A stretch of DNA of 64,000 bases from an uncultured Actinomycetes bacterium (GCA_903822425.1 CAIJOY010000047.1:1-64000); one strand, 5' to 3'; positions 24,634 through 35,237 are shown, counted from the first letter of the stretch. Program-made: numbers and translations. Notes: a model not told the origin generated them from the letters alone.

Positions 24634-25611
24634 ATGTCTTCATCCACCACCAATGCCATGGTGGCAATTCGAAACGCAGTACGTTCTGAATTCGCACTGT
24701 GCGCAGCTGGTGACAAAATTATTGTTGCATGTTCTGGCGGAGCAGATTCACTCGCGATGAGTTATGCGGCTGCGATCGAAGCTCAAAAATTGGCACTCAT
24801 GATCATCGGAGTAACAATTGATCATCAATTGCAAAGTGGGTCAGGGATGCAAGCTAAAAAAGTCCTTGAGCAGTTTGGCCACATGGGCATCTCAACCTCA
24901 CAGATCTTTAGCGTAAATGTAGATGGCAAAGATGGAATGGAAGCTTCAGCAAGACGGGCAAGATATGAAGCACTCGAAGGCGCTTGTACTCAATTTGGTG
25001 CTGCAAAGGTTTTCCTGGGGCACACTCGCGATGATCAAGCAGAAAGTGTCTTGCTAGGTTTGGCTCGTGGATCCGGAACTAGGTCGCTCTCGGCGATGGG
25101 TGCACACAATGGAAAATATATTCGGCCACTTCTTGCAATCACTCGCGAAGAAACGGTTGCGGCATGCCATGAAGTTGGATTAACACCTTGGCAAGATCCA
25201 CATAATAAAGACCCACAATATTTGCGCGTTCGTGTTCGACAAGAAGCACTCCCTGTTTTAGAAACGACTTTGGGTCCTGGTGTGAGTGCGGCACTTGCGC
25301 GAAGTGCAGCACTGCTTCGCGATGATGCTGATGCACTTGATGAGTGGGCTAGTAAAGAAAGTGCCACCATGGATTGGAGTTCCATGCCTATCCAGACTCT
25401 GGAAGGGATGCCTCGAGCTGTACGAACAAGGGTGATTCGTCTGGCCCTGTACGCAGCTGGAGCCCCTCAAGGATCGCTTTCAGCCGATCATGTGAGCGCA
25501 ATTGAGGCGTTGGTCACCTCGTGGCACGGCCAAGGGCCTCTAAATTTGCCCGGCGGTGTGAAGGTCGAGCGAATTTCGGGCAGACTTTCGCTCTTACCAC
25601 CACCTAATTAA
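24634..25611 (+). CDS. tilS: tRNA(Ile)-lysidine synthase
   Basis: 325 residues with the PP-loop ATP motif VACSGGADSLAM (about residues 31-42) and GHTRDDQAESVLLGLARGSG. TilS modifies C34 of the CAU-anticodon tRNA-Ile to lysidine so it reads AUA. The length and the tilS-hpt-ftsH order match other actinobacteria. The start codon follows a TAGTCT box by 6 bases, suggesting leaderless expression. Confidence 0.95.
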   Translation: MSSSTTNAMVAIRNAVRSEFALCAAGDKIIVACSGGADSLAMSYAAAIEAQKLALMIIGVTIDHQLQSGSGMQAKKVLEQFGHMGISTSQIFSVNVDGKDGMEASARRARYEALEGACTQFGAAKVFLGHTRDDQAESVLLGLARGSGTRSLSAMGAHNGKYIRPLLAITREETVAACHEVGLTPWQDPHNKDPQYLRVRVRQEALPVLETTLGPGVSAALARSAALLRDDADALDEWASKESATMDWSSMPIQTLEGMPRAVRTRVIRLALYAAGAPQGSLSADHVSAIEALVTSWHGQGPLNLPGGVKVERISGRLSLLPPPN

Positions 25612-25626
25612 GAGCAGCGAGGCACC

Positions 25627-26178
25627 GTGGATCTATCAGTAGTTGGAAGCGATGTAGAGCGAGTCATTGTTAGCGAAGATGAGCTGCAAAAAAAGATTAA
25701 AGAATTAGCAGCGCGCGTTGATACAGATTACAAAGACCGCGATCTTCTTTTGGTGGGCGTGCTTAAAGGCGCTGTCATGGCGATGGCAGATCTTGCCCGC
25801 GCCCTTCAACGCCACGTTGAAATGGATTGGATGGCCGTTTCCTCTTATGGTTCCGGAACAAAATCCAGCGGTGTTGTGCGAATTCTTAAAGATCTTGATC
25901 GCGACATCACCGGGCGTGAAGTTCTTATCGTGGAAGACATTGTAGATTCGGGTTTGACTCTATCTTGGCTCAAAGCAAATCTTGAATCACGCGGTGCTAA
26001 AAGTGTTGAGATTTTGGCGATCCTACGCAAACCTGAAGCTGCAAAAGTAGATGTAAAAGTTAAGTATGTTGGTTTTGAAATCCCACCAGATTTTGTTGTC
26101 GGTTATGGTTTAGATTTCAATGAAAAATATCGAAACCTTCCATTTGTTGGCGTCCTTGCCAAACACACTTACTCCTAA
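25627..26178 (+). CDS. hpt: Hypoxanthine phosphoribosyltransferase
   Basis: 183 residues, start GTG 25627. The PRPP-binding motif VLIVEDIVDSGLTLSWL (about residues 99-115) and the N-terminal flexible loop region VSSYGSGTKSSG are present. It converts hypoxanthine or guanine plus PRPP into IMP or GMP for purine salvage in the cytoplasm. It lies 15 bases after tilS and 21 bases before ftsH. Confidence 0.95.
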   Translation: MDLSVVGSDVERVIVSEDELQKKIKELAARVDTDYKDRDLLLVGVLKGAVMAMADLARALQRHVEMDWMAVSSYGSGTKSSGVVRILKDLDRDITGREVLIVEDIVDSGLTLSWLKANLESRGAKSVEILAILRKPEAAKVDVKVKYVGFEIPPDFVVGYGLDFNEKYRNLPFVGVLAKHTYS

Positions 26179-26199
26179 GAGAAGAGACGCTTAATAATT

Positions 26200-28206
26200 A
26201 TGGCCAATAAAAAGAAAGAACCACGCAAGAAACCGCAAACTCGTTTTCAGCGGTTATTGCGAGGACCACTTTTTTGGATCATTGCTGCAATTATCGGCGT
26301 CACAATTTTTGGTCAAATCACCAGCGCCGGTAACAAATACACCAAAGTTAATACATCTGAAATTCTAGATTCAATTTCCAAAAATGAAGTGGATTCAGTA
26401 CTACTCATTGATCGGGAACAAAAGATCCAAGCAATTCTTAAAGCTGGATCATCGATAAACGGTGCCACCAAAGTTGAAGCTTCTTACATAACTGGCCAAG
26501 AACCAACTTTGATTGATGCGCTCACAAGCAATCCTCCGCCAAAGTCCTGGACGGTAAAAGTTGCCTCGCAATCATTCTGGCTTTCTCTATTCTTCTCATT
26601 TGGTCCGATACTCATTATCGGATTCCTATTCTTTTTGATGATGAGTCAAGCTCAAGGTGGCGGAAAAGCTTTTTCCTTTGGTCGCTCGCGCGCTAAATTA
26701 CAAAGCAATGATGTGCCCAAAACAACTTTTGCAGATGTAGCAGGTGCCCAAGAAGCAGTAGCCGAACTTCTGGAAATTAAAGACTTCCTTGCAAACCCAC
26801 CTAAATATGTGGCACTCGGTGCAAAAATTCCTAAAGGAGTGCTCCTATATGGCCCTCCAGGAACAGGTAAGACACTGCTGGCTCGCGCAGTTGCGGGCGA
26901 GGCCAATGTTCCATTTTATTCAATCTCTGGATCTGATTTTGTTGAGATGTTTGTTGGAGTTGGAGCATCTCGTGTACGAGACTTGTTCTTGCAGGCACGT
27001 GAAAATGCACCTGCAATTGTTTTCGTTGACGAAATTGATGCGGTCGGTCGCCAACGTGGTGCAGGTATGGGTGGCGGACATGATGAGCGCGAACAGACAC
27101 TTAACCAACTTCTCGTTGAGATGGATGGATTTGAAAGTAACGGCCAGGTAATTCTTATTGCTGCAACTAACCGTCCAGATGTCTTGGATCCTGCGCTATT
27201 GCGTCCTGGGCGATTTGATCGTCAGATTCCGGTAGAGCGTCCAGATCTCAAGGGCCGAGAAGAGATTCTTAAAGTGCACGCGAAAGATAAACCCCTTGAT
27301 AAGAATGTGGAACTTCTAAATTATGCACGTCGTACACCAGGTTTCACTGGCGCTGATCTTGCAAACGTCTTAAACGAGGCAGCTCTTTTAACTGCTCGTG
27401 AAGAAAAGAAATCAATTGGAAACTCCGAACTCGATGAAGCAATCGATCGCGTAATGGCGGGACCACAACGCAAGAGCCGACTCATGAGTGAGGAAGAGCG
27501 TCGCGTGACTGCTTATCACGAAGCAGGCCATGCACTTGTAGCTCATGCATTGCCACATACTGATCCGGTTCACAAAATTACGATCATGCCTCGTGGGCGA
27601 GCATTGGGCTACACGATGGTTTTGCCAGATGAAGATAAGTACTCAACTACGCGCAATCAATTACTTGACCAACTTTCTTACGCTCTTGGTGGTCGTGCTG
27701 CTGAAGAACTTATTTTTCATGATCCATCCACTGGCGCAAGCAACGACATTGAAAAGGCAACAGCCCTTGCACGCGCAATGGTGACGCAATACGGCATGAC
27801 TGAAGCAATTGGTGCAATCAAGTTGGGCAGCGATGCAACGGAACCATTTATGGGACGCGATTACGGTCATACTCGTGACTTCTCCGAAAGCGTTGCTGCA
27901 ATTGTGGATTCAGAGATTCGCACTTTAATTGAAAATGCTCACCAGGAGGCATTTGATATTCTCGCTGAAAACCGCACAGTTCTTGATGAAATGGTGCATG
28001 AACTCCTTGATAAGGAAACGTTGAATAAGGATGAGATCGCCCGCATCTTCAAACGCGTTAAGTCCTATCCAAAACGTCCAGCCTGGACTGGTTCACCATT
28101 GCGTAAACCTTCAGCGCTTCCTCCGATCCCTACGCATCCGGCTGCTGTAATTGAAGTTGAAGAACCCGTAAAGAAAGTGCGAAAGAGCAAAAAACCGAGT
28201 GAGTGA
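26200..28206 (+). CDS. ftsH: ATP-dependent zinc metalloprotease FtsH
   Basis: 668 residues. Two membrane helices (about 26-45 and 126-150) flank an extracytoplasmic domain. The AAA module has Walker A GPPGTGKT (about residue 217), Walker [15 protein letters not shown] and a second region of homology. The zinc protease motif HEAGH lies near residue 440. The C-terminal tail is basic and disordered ([11 protein letters not shown]). It degrades unneeded membrane and short-lived cytoplasmic proteins. The stop overlaps the folE start by 8 bases. Confidence 0.97.
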   Translation: MANKKKEPRKKPQTRFQRLLRGPLFWIIAAIIGVTIFGQITSAGNKYTKVNTSEILDSISKNEVDSVLLIDREQKIQAILKAGSSINGATKVEASYITGQEPTLIDALTSNPPPKSWTVKVASQSFWLSLFFSFGPILIIGFLFFLMMSQAQGGGKAFSFGRSRAKLQSNDVPKTTFADVAGAQEAVAELLEIKDFLANPPKYVALGAKIPKGVLLYGPPGTGKTLLARAVAGEANVPFYSISGSDFVEMFVGVGASRVRDLFLQARENAPAIVFVDEIDAVGRQRGAGMGGGHDEREQTLNQLLVEMDGFESNGQVILIAATNRPDVLDPALLRPGRFDRQIPVERPDLKGREEILKVHAKDKPLDKNVELLNYARRTPGFTGADLANVLNEAALLTAREEKKSIGNSELDEAIDRVMAGPQRKSRLMSEEERRVTAYHEAGHALVAHALPHTDPVHKITIMPRGRALGYTMVLPDEDKYSTTRNQLLDQLSYALGGRAAEELIFHDPSTGASNDIEKATALARAMVTQYGMTEAIGAIKLGSDATEPFMGRDYGHTRDFSESVAAIVDSEIRTLIENAHQEAFDILAENRTVLDEMVHELLDKETLNKDEIARIFKRVKSYPKRPAWTGSPLRKPSALPPIPTHPAAVIEVEEPVKKVRKSKKPSE

Positions 28207-28810
28207 AGTCAATAAAGTTTCTATGGGTCCTCAAGACGGACGGGCTTCGCGTCCTTATGATCAAGCACGAGCCGAGGCTGCGGTTAAGGAACTTTTACTT
28301 GCATTGGGTGAAGATCCAGATCGTGATGGACTGCGTGAGACTCCAGCACGAGTCGCTCGGGCTCTGAGTGAAAATTTTGCAGGATTATGGCAGTCACCCG
28401 AAGATGTATTAACAACAACTTTTGATATCGGGCACGAAGAACTAGTCATCATTCGTGACATAGATGTTTTCTCGCATTGCGAACACCACCTCACTCCCTT
28501 TCATGGCGTTGCTCATGTTGGCTATATTCCCTCTGGAAGAATTACCGGACTGTCCAAGATCGCGCGCCTTGTAGATCTCTTTGCTCGCAGACCCCAAGTT
28601 CAAGAGCGAATGACCTCTCAAATCGCTGATGCGCTAGTAGAAATTCTCCAACCATTAGGCGTCATAGTCATTATTGAATGCGAACATCTTTGTATGTCGA
28701 TGCGTGGAGTTCGAAAAACAGAAGCAAGAACTGTTACTAGTGCGGTACGCGGAAAATTACGGGATGCAGCCACTCGCGCAGAAGCAATTAGTCTTATAAC
28801 TCGCCGGTAA
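28199..28810 (+). CDS. folE: GTP cyclohydrolase I
   Basis: 203 residues, start GTG 28199 inside the end of ftsH. Zinc and active-site motifs are clear: [18 protein letters not shown] (about residues 97-114) and the second zinc Cys in [12 protein letters not shown]. It makes 7,8-dihydroneopterin triphosphate, the first folate step, and begins the fol cluster. Confidence 0.96.
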   Translation: MSEVNKVSMGPQDGRASRPYDQARAEAAVKELLLALGEDPDRDGLRETPARVARALSENFAGLWQSPEDVLTTTFDIGHEELVIIRDIDVFSHCEHHLTPFHGVAHVGYIPSGRITGLSKIARLVDLFARRPQVQERMTSQIADALVEILQPLGVIVIIECEHLCMSMRGVRKTEARTVTSAVRGKLRDAATRAEAISLITRR

Positions 28811-28815
28811 ATCCC

Positions 28816-29634
28816 ATGTCTTTGCTTGATTTGAAACTTTCATCCGATCGCACCATCGTTATGGGAATCTTGAATGTCACCCCAGATTCATTTGCCGACG
28901 GAGGCCGTTACATAGAATCGGTTGCTGCCATCGAACGAGGATTAGAAATGTTAAGTGAAGGCGCAGACATCATCGATGTTGGTGGCGAATCAACTAGGCC
29001 TGGTGCAGATCGAGTTTCGCCTGAGGAAGAACAGCGGCGAGTTTTACCAGTAATCCAAGCTCTTGCTCAAGCTGGAGCAATTATCAGTGTCGACACGATG
29101 CGAGCATCTACTGCTCACATGGCTATTGAAAAAGGCGCCAGGATTGTTAACGACGTGAGCGCCGGACTCTCGGACGAAGTGATGCTCAAGACTGTTGCAA
29201 CATTGGATTGTCCATATATAGCCATGCATACACGAGGTACTTCAAAAACGATGAAATCACTTTCACAATATTCGGATGTGGTGACCGAAGTTGCTTCAGA
29301 ATTACAAAATCGCATGAGCGCAGCTCTTGAAGCTGGGATAAAGGCAAACAATCTCATCGCAGATCCAGGGTTAGGTTTTGCAAAAGAGGCAGAACACAAT
29401 TGGGCTCTCCTAAATAATCTAGCCTCGATTCAAGCTCTTGGGTATCCAGTATTGGTTGGCGCTTCACGTAAACGTTTCTTAGGTGCCCTTGTGGGAACTG
29501 AAAATCCTGATGAGAGAGAAGCCGCCTCCATTGCAATTACCTACGCACTTGCTGCTCGCGGCATATGGGGCGTTAGAGTCCATAGTGTGAAGTCACACCG
29601 AGAAGCCATTGCCGTTTCTGGAAAAATATTATGA
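28816..29634 (+). CDS. folP: Dihydropteroate synthase
   Basis: 272 residues with MGILNVTPDSFADGG (about residues 16-30, pterin/pyrophosphate loop), DVGGESTRPGA and the C-terminal GASRKRFLG. It joins p-aminobenzoate to the pterin. It starts 5 bases after folE and ends in an ATGA overlap with folB. Confidence 0.96.
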   Translation: MSLLDLKLSSDRTIVMGILNVTPDSFADGGRYIESVAAIERGLEMLSEGADIIDVGGESTRPGADRVSPEEEQRRVLPVIQALAQAGAIISVDTMRASTAHMAIEKGARIVNDVSAGLSDEVMLKTVATLDCPYIAMHTRGTSKTMKSLSQYSDVVTEVASELQNRMSAALEAGIKANNLIADPGLGFAKEAEHNWALLNNLASIQALGYPVLVGASRKRFLGALVGTENPDEREAASIAITYALAARGIWGVRVHSVKSHREAIAVSGKIL

Positions 29635-29993
29635 GCGACAAAATTGAAATTACTGGAATTCGAGGATTTGGATACCACGGAGTCTTCGATCATGAACGCA
29701 AAAAAGGTCAAGAATTTTTTGTTGATGTAAGGATTTCTTTAGATTTGCAGACTGCTTCTCTGAGTGACCAGTTGCAAGACACAGTTAATTACGCAGAAAT
29801 TTGCGACTTGGTTCAAGCTGAAATTACGGGCGATCCCGTTGCTTTAATTGAACGCCTTGGTGGAAGGATCGCCGATCTACTTTTAGAAAGGTTTTTACAA
29901 ATCAAATCTATTGCTGTAACCGTTCATAAGCCCCAAGCTCCAGTTGCTGTTGATGTTTTAGATCTATCTGTAACGATTGAGCGTTCACGTTGA
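29631..29993 (+). CDS. folB: Dihydroneopterin aldolase
   Basis: 120 residues beginning with IEITGIRGFGYHGVFDHERKKGQ, the canonical FolB start containing the active-site region (GYHGVFDHE). It cleaves dihydroneopterin to 6-hydroxymethyl-dihydropterin. Four-base overlaps on both sides tie it to folP and folK. Confidence 0.95.
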   Translation: MSDKIEITGIRGFGYHGVFDHERKKGQEFFVDVRISLDLQTASLSDQLQDTVNYAEICDLVQAEITGDPVALIERLGGRIADLLLERFLQIKSIAVTVHKPQAPVAVDVLDLSVTIERSR

Positions 29994-30445
29994 AGGCAGT
30001 TGTTGCACTGGGCGCTAATTTAGAAATTCCAGAAGAAGCTATCGAGCTTGCTCTGGGTCTACTTCGTGAAGCAACTGACGTGCTTGGCGTTTCATCTTTC
30101 TATAAAACTAAACCAGTAGGAGGTCCACCTCAACCTGACTACGTCAATGCGGTTTGCATACTTGAAAGTGATTTGCCAGCAATGGATTTATTGCACGTAC
30201 TGCAAGGTATTGAGAAAAGCATGGGGCGTGTACGCACTGAACATTGGGGTCCTCGCGTTATCGACTTAGATTTGATTACCTACGGTGAAATCCTCAGCAA
30301 AGATAATGAGTTGACGTTGCCGCACCCGCGCGCCCACGAACGTGCATTTGTTCTTCAACCTTGGCTGGAAATTGACCCGAACGCTCACTTGATTACCCAT
30401 GGAGCAGTATCGGAACTTTTGGCGCATTTGCCAGCAGGGCAGTAG
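29990..30445 (+). CDS. folK: HPPK, 6-hydroxymethyl-7,8-dihydropterin pyrophosphokinase
   Basis: 151 residues from TTG 29990 (overlapping folB). Motifs: ALGANLEIPEEAIE (variant of GSNLGD), SSFYKTKPVGGPPQPDYVNAV-type pterin pocket, and RTEHWGPRVIDLDLITYGE with the catalytic Asp pair. It activates the pterin for FolP. It is followed by a 64-base gap and nadB; the DUF3180 and panC genes often found between them in actinobacteria are absent. Confidence 0.95.
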   Translation: MKAVVALGANLEIPEEAIELALGLLREATDVLGVSSFYKTKPVGGPPQPDYVNAVCILESDLPAMDLLHVLQGIEKSMGRVRTEHWGPRVIDLDLITYGEILSKDNELTLPHPRAHERAFVLQPWLEIDPNAHLITHGAVSELLAHLPAGQ

Positions 30446-30486
30446 CCTTTACTTCTTGGCCCGGTACCCTGAAAGGACTGGAGCGG

Positions 30487-30513
30487 ATGAATACAGATAG
30501 AGCGAACACATGA
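30487..30513 (+). CDS. Possible 8-residue leader peptide before nadB
   Basis: GGAGCGG precedes ATG 30487, which opens the tiny frame MNTDRANT whose TGA (30511-30513) overlaps the nadB ATG (30510) as ATGA. nadB has no Shine-Dalgarno of its own, so ribosomes finishing this leader could reinitiate at nadB. TACCCT (about 30467) is a possible -10. This is inferred from layout only. Confidence 0.35.
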   Translation: MNTDRANT

Positions 30514-32120
30514 AACTCCTTGCACCCAAACCCGGCTGGACTGCACGAGCCGATGTCATTGTTGTGGGATCAGGAGTTGCTGGCCTTACTACTGCCTTAC
30601 AAATTCGAACATTTGGTTTATCAGTCTTGCTCGTTACCAAAGCAAGAGTTGATGAGGGTTCTACTAGATGGGCACAAGGTGGGATTGCCGCAGCCCTTGG
30701 CCCTGGTGATTCTCCTGATCAACATGAAAAAGACACACTCGTTGCTGGTGCAGGATTATGTGACCTTGCCGCAGTGAAAGTACTTGTCTCTGAAGGACCT
30801 GAAGCTGTTCGCAAATTAATTGCACGTGGTGCAGTTTTTGATAAAGAAGCAACAGGTGAAATTGCTTTGACTCGCGAGGGTGGTCATTTACGCAATCGAA
30901 TTTTGCATGCAGGGGGAGATGCAACGGGTGCTGAAGTTTCACGCGCCCTCCTTGCAGCGGTACGCAACGATCCAGATATTGAAGTTGTGGAACATGCACT
31001 TGTTTTAGATGCACTCAAAAATGCGAGTGGAGCAGTTTGCGGAGTTACCTTGCACGTGATTGGGGCCGGTACTAGAGACGGTGTTGGCCAAGCTATGGCC
31101 CGCGCCGTAGTACTTGCAACTGGTGGACTTGGACAAGTATTTGCTCAGACAACAAATCCTTCAGTATCAACTGGTGATGGAGTCGCATTAGCTTTACGTG
31201 CTGGTGCTGAAGTTGCAGATGTGGAATTTATTCAATTCCATCCAACAGTTTTGTGGCTTGGAGATGCAACGGAGGGACAACAGCCACTCATCAGCGAAGC
31301 AGTGCGTGGCGAAGGTGCTTACTTGCTTGACGATAGTGGAACTAGATTTATGGTTGGCGCCCACCCACTTGCAGAATTAGCGCCTAGAGATGTGGTTGCT
31401 ATAGCAATCATGCGCCGCATGAACGAAACTGGCGCACACCATGTTTGGCTTGATGTCAGACATATTGAAGGATTTACAGAGCGTTTCCCAACAATTTACG
31501 CCTCGTGCATGGCGCACGGAATTGATCCACTGAGCCAGTTAATTCCTGTCTCTCCTGCTTCGCACTACGCCTCAGGAGGGGTTCGTGTTGACCTGGATGG
31601 CCGCACAAGTGTTGAAGGTCTTTATGCATGCGGTGAAACTGCTTGCTCGGGAGTGCATGGCGCTAATCGATTAGCCTCTAATTCTTTGCTGGAAGGTTTG
31701 GTTTTTAGCGCCAGAATTGCAGCAGATATTGCAAAAAATATTCCTGACTTTTCCCAACAAATTGACACACAAGAATCTACCTTTCTCTTAGATCCATCCG
31801 TCCGCAAATTTTTACAAGGCAGCATGAGTCGTGGTGCCGGTGTGTTGCGTTCAGCAACTTCTCTCCATAAAACTGAGCAAGAGTTGGAAGTTCTGAAAAT
31901 TTCGACAAGCACTCTTCCTTGTGTTGAAGCATGGGAGACCACCAATCTCTACCAATTAGCCCAAGTGATTCTCCGCTCAGCGCTAGAACGTGAAGAAACC
32001 CGCGGTTCGCACTGGCGTGAAGATTTTCCAGCAACTTCACCGGCTTGGAGTAAGAGGATTCTTCAAAAATTGGAGAAAAATGGTAGCTGGAGCTCGCACG
32101 TAGAAAAGGTGATTAACTAA
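30510..32120 (+). CDS. nadB: L-aspartate oxidase
   Basis: 536 residues. FAD-binding VVGSGVAGLTTALQI (about residues 16-30), GGLGQVFAQTTNPSVSTGDG, EFIQFHPTVLW and the active-site region HYASGGVRVDLDGR followed by GLYACGETACSGVHGANRL. It oxidises aspartate to iminoaspartate, the first step of de novo NAD synthesis. nadC follows with a one-base overlap; the quinolinate synthase nadA is not in the window. The start may depend on a leader peptide at 30487. Confidence 0.96.
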   Translation: MKLLAPKPGWTARADVIVVGSGVAGLTTALQIRTFGLSVLLVTKARVDEGSTRWAQGGIAAALGPGDSPDQHEKDTLVAGAGLCDLAAVKVLVSEGPEAVRKLIARGAVFDKEATGEIALTREGGHLRNRILHAGGDATGAEVSRALLAAVRNDPDIEVVEHALVLDALKNASGAVCGVTLHVIGAGTRDGVGQAMARAVVLATGGLGQVFAQTTNPSVSTGDGVALALRAGAEVADVEFIQFHPTVLWLGDATEGQQPLISEAVRGEGAYLLDDSGTRFMVGAHPLAELAPRDVVAIAIMRRMNETGAHHVWLDVRHIEGFTERFPTIYASCMAHGIDPLSQLIPVSPASHYASGGVRVDLDGRTSVEGLYACGETACSGVHGANRLASNSLLEGLVFSARIAADIAKNIPDFSQQIDTQESTFLLDPSVRKFLQGSMSRGAGVLRSATSLHKTEQELEVLKISTSTLPCVEAWETTNLYQLAQVILRSALEREETRGSHWREDFPATSPAWSKRILQKLEKNGSWSSHVEKVIN

Positions 32121-32947
32121 TGAGATACACAGAGTTAATCAAAGCTGCTTTAGCTGAAGATCTCAATGGCGGAGAAGATGTGACTTCGGTTGCAACTGTT
32201 TCCGGGAACGAAAAAGTAGTTGCCGAGTTTCGAACCCGTCAAGCTGGAGTGATAGCCGGTATTGAGGTTGTTAAAGAGACCCTTGAAATCTGTGGCATCA
32301 GCAATATCGAAATTTTGGTTCTGGATGGAACAGCTGTCGCTGCTGGAGATCTTCTTTTACGTGCACATGGCAATACCCGATCTTTACTTTTAGCAGAGCG
32401 CACCGCACTTAATTTTCTTGGACATCTCAGCGGTATTGCAACCCTTACCCATGCATGGGTTGAAGCCGTAGCAGGTACACAAACAAAGATTAGAGACACC
32501 CGTAAGACAACTCCGGGATTGCGGGAATTAGAAAAATATGCCGTTCGCATGGGTGGTGGAACCAACCACCGCTTATCGCTGAGTGAATCAGCGCTGATTA
32601 AGGACAATCACATTGAAGCGGCTGGTGGCCTCACTCAAGCATTTACACGCGTTCGACAGGCTTATCCCAATCTAGAAGTAGAAGTTGAAGTAGATACTCT
32701 CGAACAACTTCGCGAAGTTATGGCGCTTTCGCCAGATCTAGTTTTGCTCGACAACATGAGTGTTGAGCAATGCGCACAGGCGGTTTCTCTTGTGCAAGGA
32801 AAGATAAAACTCGAAGCATCGGGCGGATTATCCCTTACCAATGCCAAGAAATATGCGGCAACTGGCGTGGACTACCTTGCGGTGGGAGCGCTTACACATT
32901 CAGCACCTGTAATGGATATCGGACTCGACCTAAAGGCGGAGATCTAA
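32120..32947 (+). CDS. nadC: Nicotinate-nucleotide pyrophosphorylase (quinolinate PRTase)
   Basis: 275 residues with ERTALNFLGHLSGIAT, KIRDTRKTTPGLRELEKYAV, MGGGTNHRLSLSESALIKDN and the C-terminal EASGGLSLTNA. It converts quinolinate and PRPP to nicotinate mononucleotide. It shares one base with nadB (TAATG) and touches coaX directly. Confidence 0.96.
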   Translation: MRYTELIKAALAEDLNGGEDVTSVATVSGNEKVVAEFRTRQAGVIAGIEVVKETLEICGISNIEILVLDGTAVAAGDLLLRAHGNTRSLLLAERTALNFLGHLSGIATLTHAWVEAVAGTQTKIRDTRKTTPGLRELEKYAVRMGGGTNHRLSLSESALIKDNHIEAAGGLTQAFTRVRQAYPNLEVEVEVDTLEQLREVMALSPDLVLLDNMSVEQCAQAVSLVQGKIKLEASGGLSLTNAKKYAATGVDYLAVGALTHSAPVMDIGLDLKAEI

Positions 32948-33715
32948 ATGTTACTTACTATCGATGTAGGAAATACCAATACTGTACTTGGAGTATTTGA
33001 AGGAAATGAGTTGGTGCGTTCTTGGCGCGTCAAAACCGACGCGAGAAATACTGCCGATGAGTTATGGCTCCAATTTGGAGCACTTGTCGCTCAATACAAA
33101 ATTACTGCTTTATCTGTTTGTTCAACGGTGCCGGCAACTCTTCGTGAGCTTCGCACAATGATGAGTACTTACTTCCCAGATCTCCGCACCACGATTGTGG
33201 AACCTGGAATCAAGACTGGAGTTCCCCTTTTGGTGGATAACCCAAAAGAAATTGGTGCAGACCGTATCGTCAACACCTTGGCTGCTCATACTCTCTATCC
33301 AAATGGTCCAGCCATAGTTGTAGATTTTGGAACATCAACAAATTTAGATGTGGTCTCCCCAAAAGGTGAATTCCTTGGAGGTGCACTTGCTCCTGGAATC
33401 GAGATTTCAGTGGATGCTCTTGCAGCACGTGCAGCGCAACTTCGTAAAGTTGAACTTGTAGTGCCACGTTCTGTCATCGGGAAAAACACAGTGGAGGCTC
33501 TTCAATCAGGGACGATCTATGGATTTGCTGGCCAAGTCGATGGCCTTGTTAAACGAATAACTGCTGAACTTGAACAGAGCTATCCAGGGAGACCGACGGT
33601 AATCGCAACCGGCGGACTTGCTCCATTGGTATTGGGTATTGCCGAGAGCATCAATCATCACGAGCCAGATCTCACCTTGATTGGACTGCGCCTAATTCAC
33701 GAGAGAAATGCATAA
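32948..33715 (+). CDS. coaX: Type III pantothenate kinase
   Basis: 255 residues of the ASKHA fold: LLTIDVGNTNTVLGVFEG (phosphate loop), GADRIVNTLAAH, VVDFGTSTNLDVV and the C-terminal IATGGLAPLV. It makes 4'-phosphopantothenate, the first CoA step. It begins immediately after the nadC stop and is followed 20 bases later by lysS. Confidence 0.95.
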   Translation: MLLTIDVGNTNTVLGVFEGNELVRSWRVKTDARNTADELWLQFGALVAQYKITALSVCSTVPATLRELRTMMSTYFPDLRTTIVEPGIKTGVPLLVDNPKEIGADRIVNTLAAHTLYPNGPAIVVDFGTSTNLDVVSPKGEFLGGALAPGIEISVDALAARAAQLRKVELVVPRSVIGKNTVEALQSGTIYGFAGQVDGLVKRITAELEQSYPGRPTVIATGGLAPLVLGIAESINHHEPDLTLIGLRLIHERNA

Positions 33716-33720
33716 ATAGA

Positions 33721-33726
33721 TAGGGT
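33721..33726 (+). promoter_or_regulatory. -10 box of lysS (near-leaderless)
   Basis: TAGGGT lies 9 bases before ATG 33736, predicting a leader of about 3 bases. It would allow lysS to be expressed apart from the nad/coa genes upstream. Confidence 0.4.
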
Positions 33727-33735
33727 TACCTCACT

Positions 33736-35235
33736 ATGACTGAGAACGAAATCGAAGAGGATCTACCCGAGCAATTGCGCATCCGCCGTGAAAAACGCGC
33801 GGACCTGCTAAATCGCGGTATCGAGCCTTACCCTGTTTCGGTACCTCGGACGACAACCTTGGCCAACATCCGCAGTAAGTATGCTGCACTTGAAATAGAT
33901 GTTGCTACTGGGGATATTGAAAGTGTAACTGGGCGCATAATTTTTAAGCGCGATACTGGAAAGTTATGTTTTGCGACTTTGCGTGAGGGAGATGGCACTG
34001 AACTTCAAGCGATGTTTTCTCTAGACAAAGTTGGAGAAGAATCCTTAGATGCTTGGAAGAGCGAGATTGATCTTGGTGACATTGTCAGTGTTACAGGAGA
34101 AGTAATAACTTCCAAGCGCGGAGAGCTTTCTATTCTGGCTAAGGATTGGAAACTTGCAGCAAAATCTTTACGACCATTGCCTAATGATCACAAACCGATG
34201 TCTGAGGAGACGCGCGTCCGCATGCGCTATGTGGATCTAATAGTTCGGCCTGAAGCTCGCTCAAATGCTCGCATGCGACCTGCGGTTATGCGATCACTAC
34301 GTGAAACTTTTCACTCTCGAGATTATCTAGAAGTTGAAACTCCCATGTTGCAAGTTCAACATGGTGGCGCTGCAGCGCGTCCCTTCAAAACTTTAAGTAA
34401 TGCCTATGACATGGAACTCTTTCTGCGCATCGCACCAGAGCTTTTCCTGAAGCGTTGTGTGGTGGGTGGTATCGAACGCGTTTTTGAGATTAATCGAAAC
34501 TTCCGAAATGAAGGTGCCGACTCAAGTCACTCACCTGAGTTTGCCATGATCGAGAGCTATCAGGCATATGCCGATTGGCGCACAAAAGCCGATCTTGCTC
34601 GCGCTCTTGTTCAGAACGCAGCCATGGAAATATTTGGTTCTCACGTGGCACGCCACAATGATGGACGCGAGTCAGATCTCGGCGGCAACTGGAAAGAAAT
34701 TTCACTCTATGACGCAATATCTGAAGGAGTTGGCGAAAGCGTCACTGCTCTGACTTCTCGTGATGATTTGAAGAAAATTGCCACTAAATTAGGCATCAAA
34801 ATAGATCCTAACTGGATTACTGGAAAGTTAGCAGAAGAAATATTCGAACATGTCAGCGCTGATAAGTTGCTTGAACCAACATTTGTAATGGGCTTCCCGA
34901 TAGACAACGCTCCGTTAGTTCGCGCACATCGCGATGTGCCTGGAGTTGTTGAGAAGTGGGATCTCTATATCGATGGTTTTGAATTAGCAACTGGATACTC
35001 TGAATTGATTGATCCAGTAATCCAACGTGAACGCTTAGTAGACCAAGCACGACTTGGAGCTAAAGGTGACTTCGAAGCGATGAGCGTTGATGAAGACTTC
35101 TTGCGTGCAATGGAATTTGGAATGCCGCCTATGGGCGGGCTGGGCATGGGAGTAGATCGTTTGCTGATGGCTTTAACGGGTCTAGGAATTCGGGAAACAA
35201 TTCTTTTTCCACTGGTTAAACCTGAGATCGATTAA
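33736..35235 (+). CDS. lysS: Lysyl-tRNA synthetase, class II
   Basis: 499 residues. An N-terminal OB-fold anticodon domain (about 60-165, with [20 protein letters not shown]) precedes the class II core: motif 2 [19 protein letters not shown] and motif 3 [15 protein letters not shown] near the C-terminus. It charges tRNA-Lys. It is the separate enzyme, not the LysX fusion, although an MprF-like protein encoded at 12.8 kb may use its product. A -10 box at 33721 suggests its own promoter. Confidence 0.96.
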   Translation: MTENEIEEDLPEQLRIRREKRADLLNRGIEPYPVSVPRTTTLANIRSKYAALEIDVATGDIESVTGRIIFKRDTGKLCFATLREGDGTELQAMFSLDKVGEESLDAWKSEIDLGDIVSVTGEVITSKRGELSILAKDWKLAAKSLRPLPNDHKPMSEETRVRMRYVDLIVRPEARSNARMRPAVMRSLRETFHSRDYLEVETPMLQVQHGGAAARPFKTLSNAYDMELFLRIAPELFLKRCVVGGIERVFEINRNFRNEGADSSHSPEFAMIESYQAYADWRTKADLARALVQNAAMEIFGSHVARHNDGRESDLGGNWKEISLYDAISEGVGESVTALTSRDDLKKIATKLGIKIDPNWITGKLAEEIFEHVSADKLLEPTFVMGFPIDNAPLVRAHRDVPGVVEKWDLYIDGFELATGYSELIDPVIQRERLVDQARLGAKGDFEAMSVDEDFLRAMEFGMPPMGGLGMGVDRLLMALTGLGIRETILFPLVKPEID

Positions 35236-35237
35236 CG

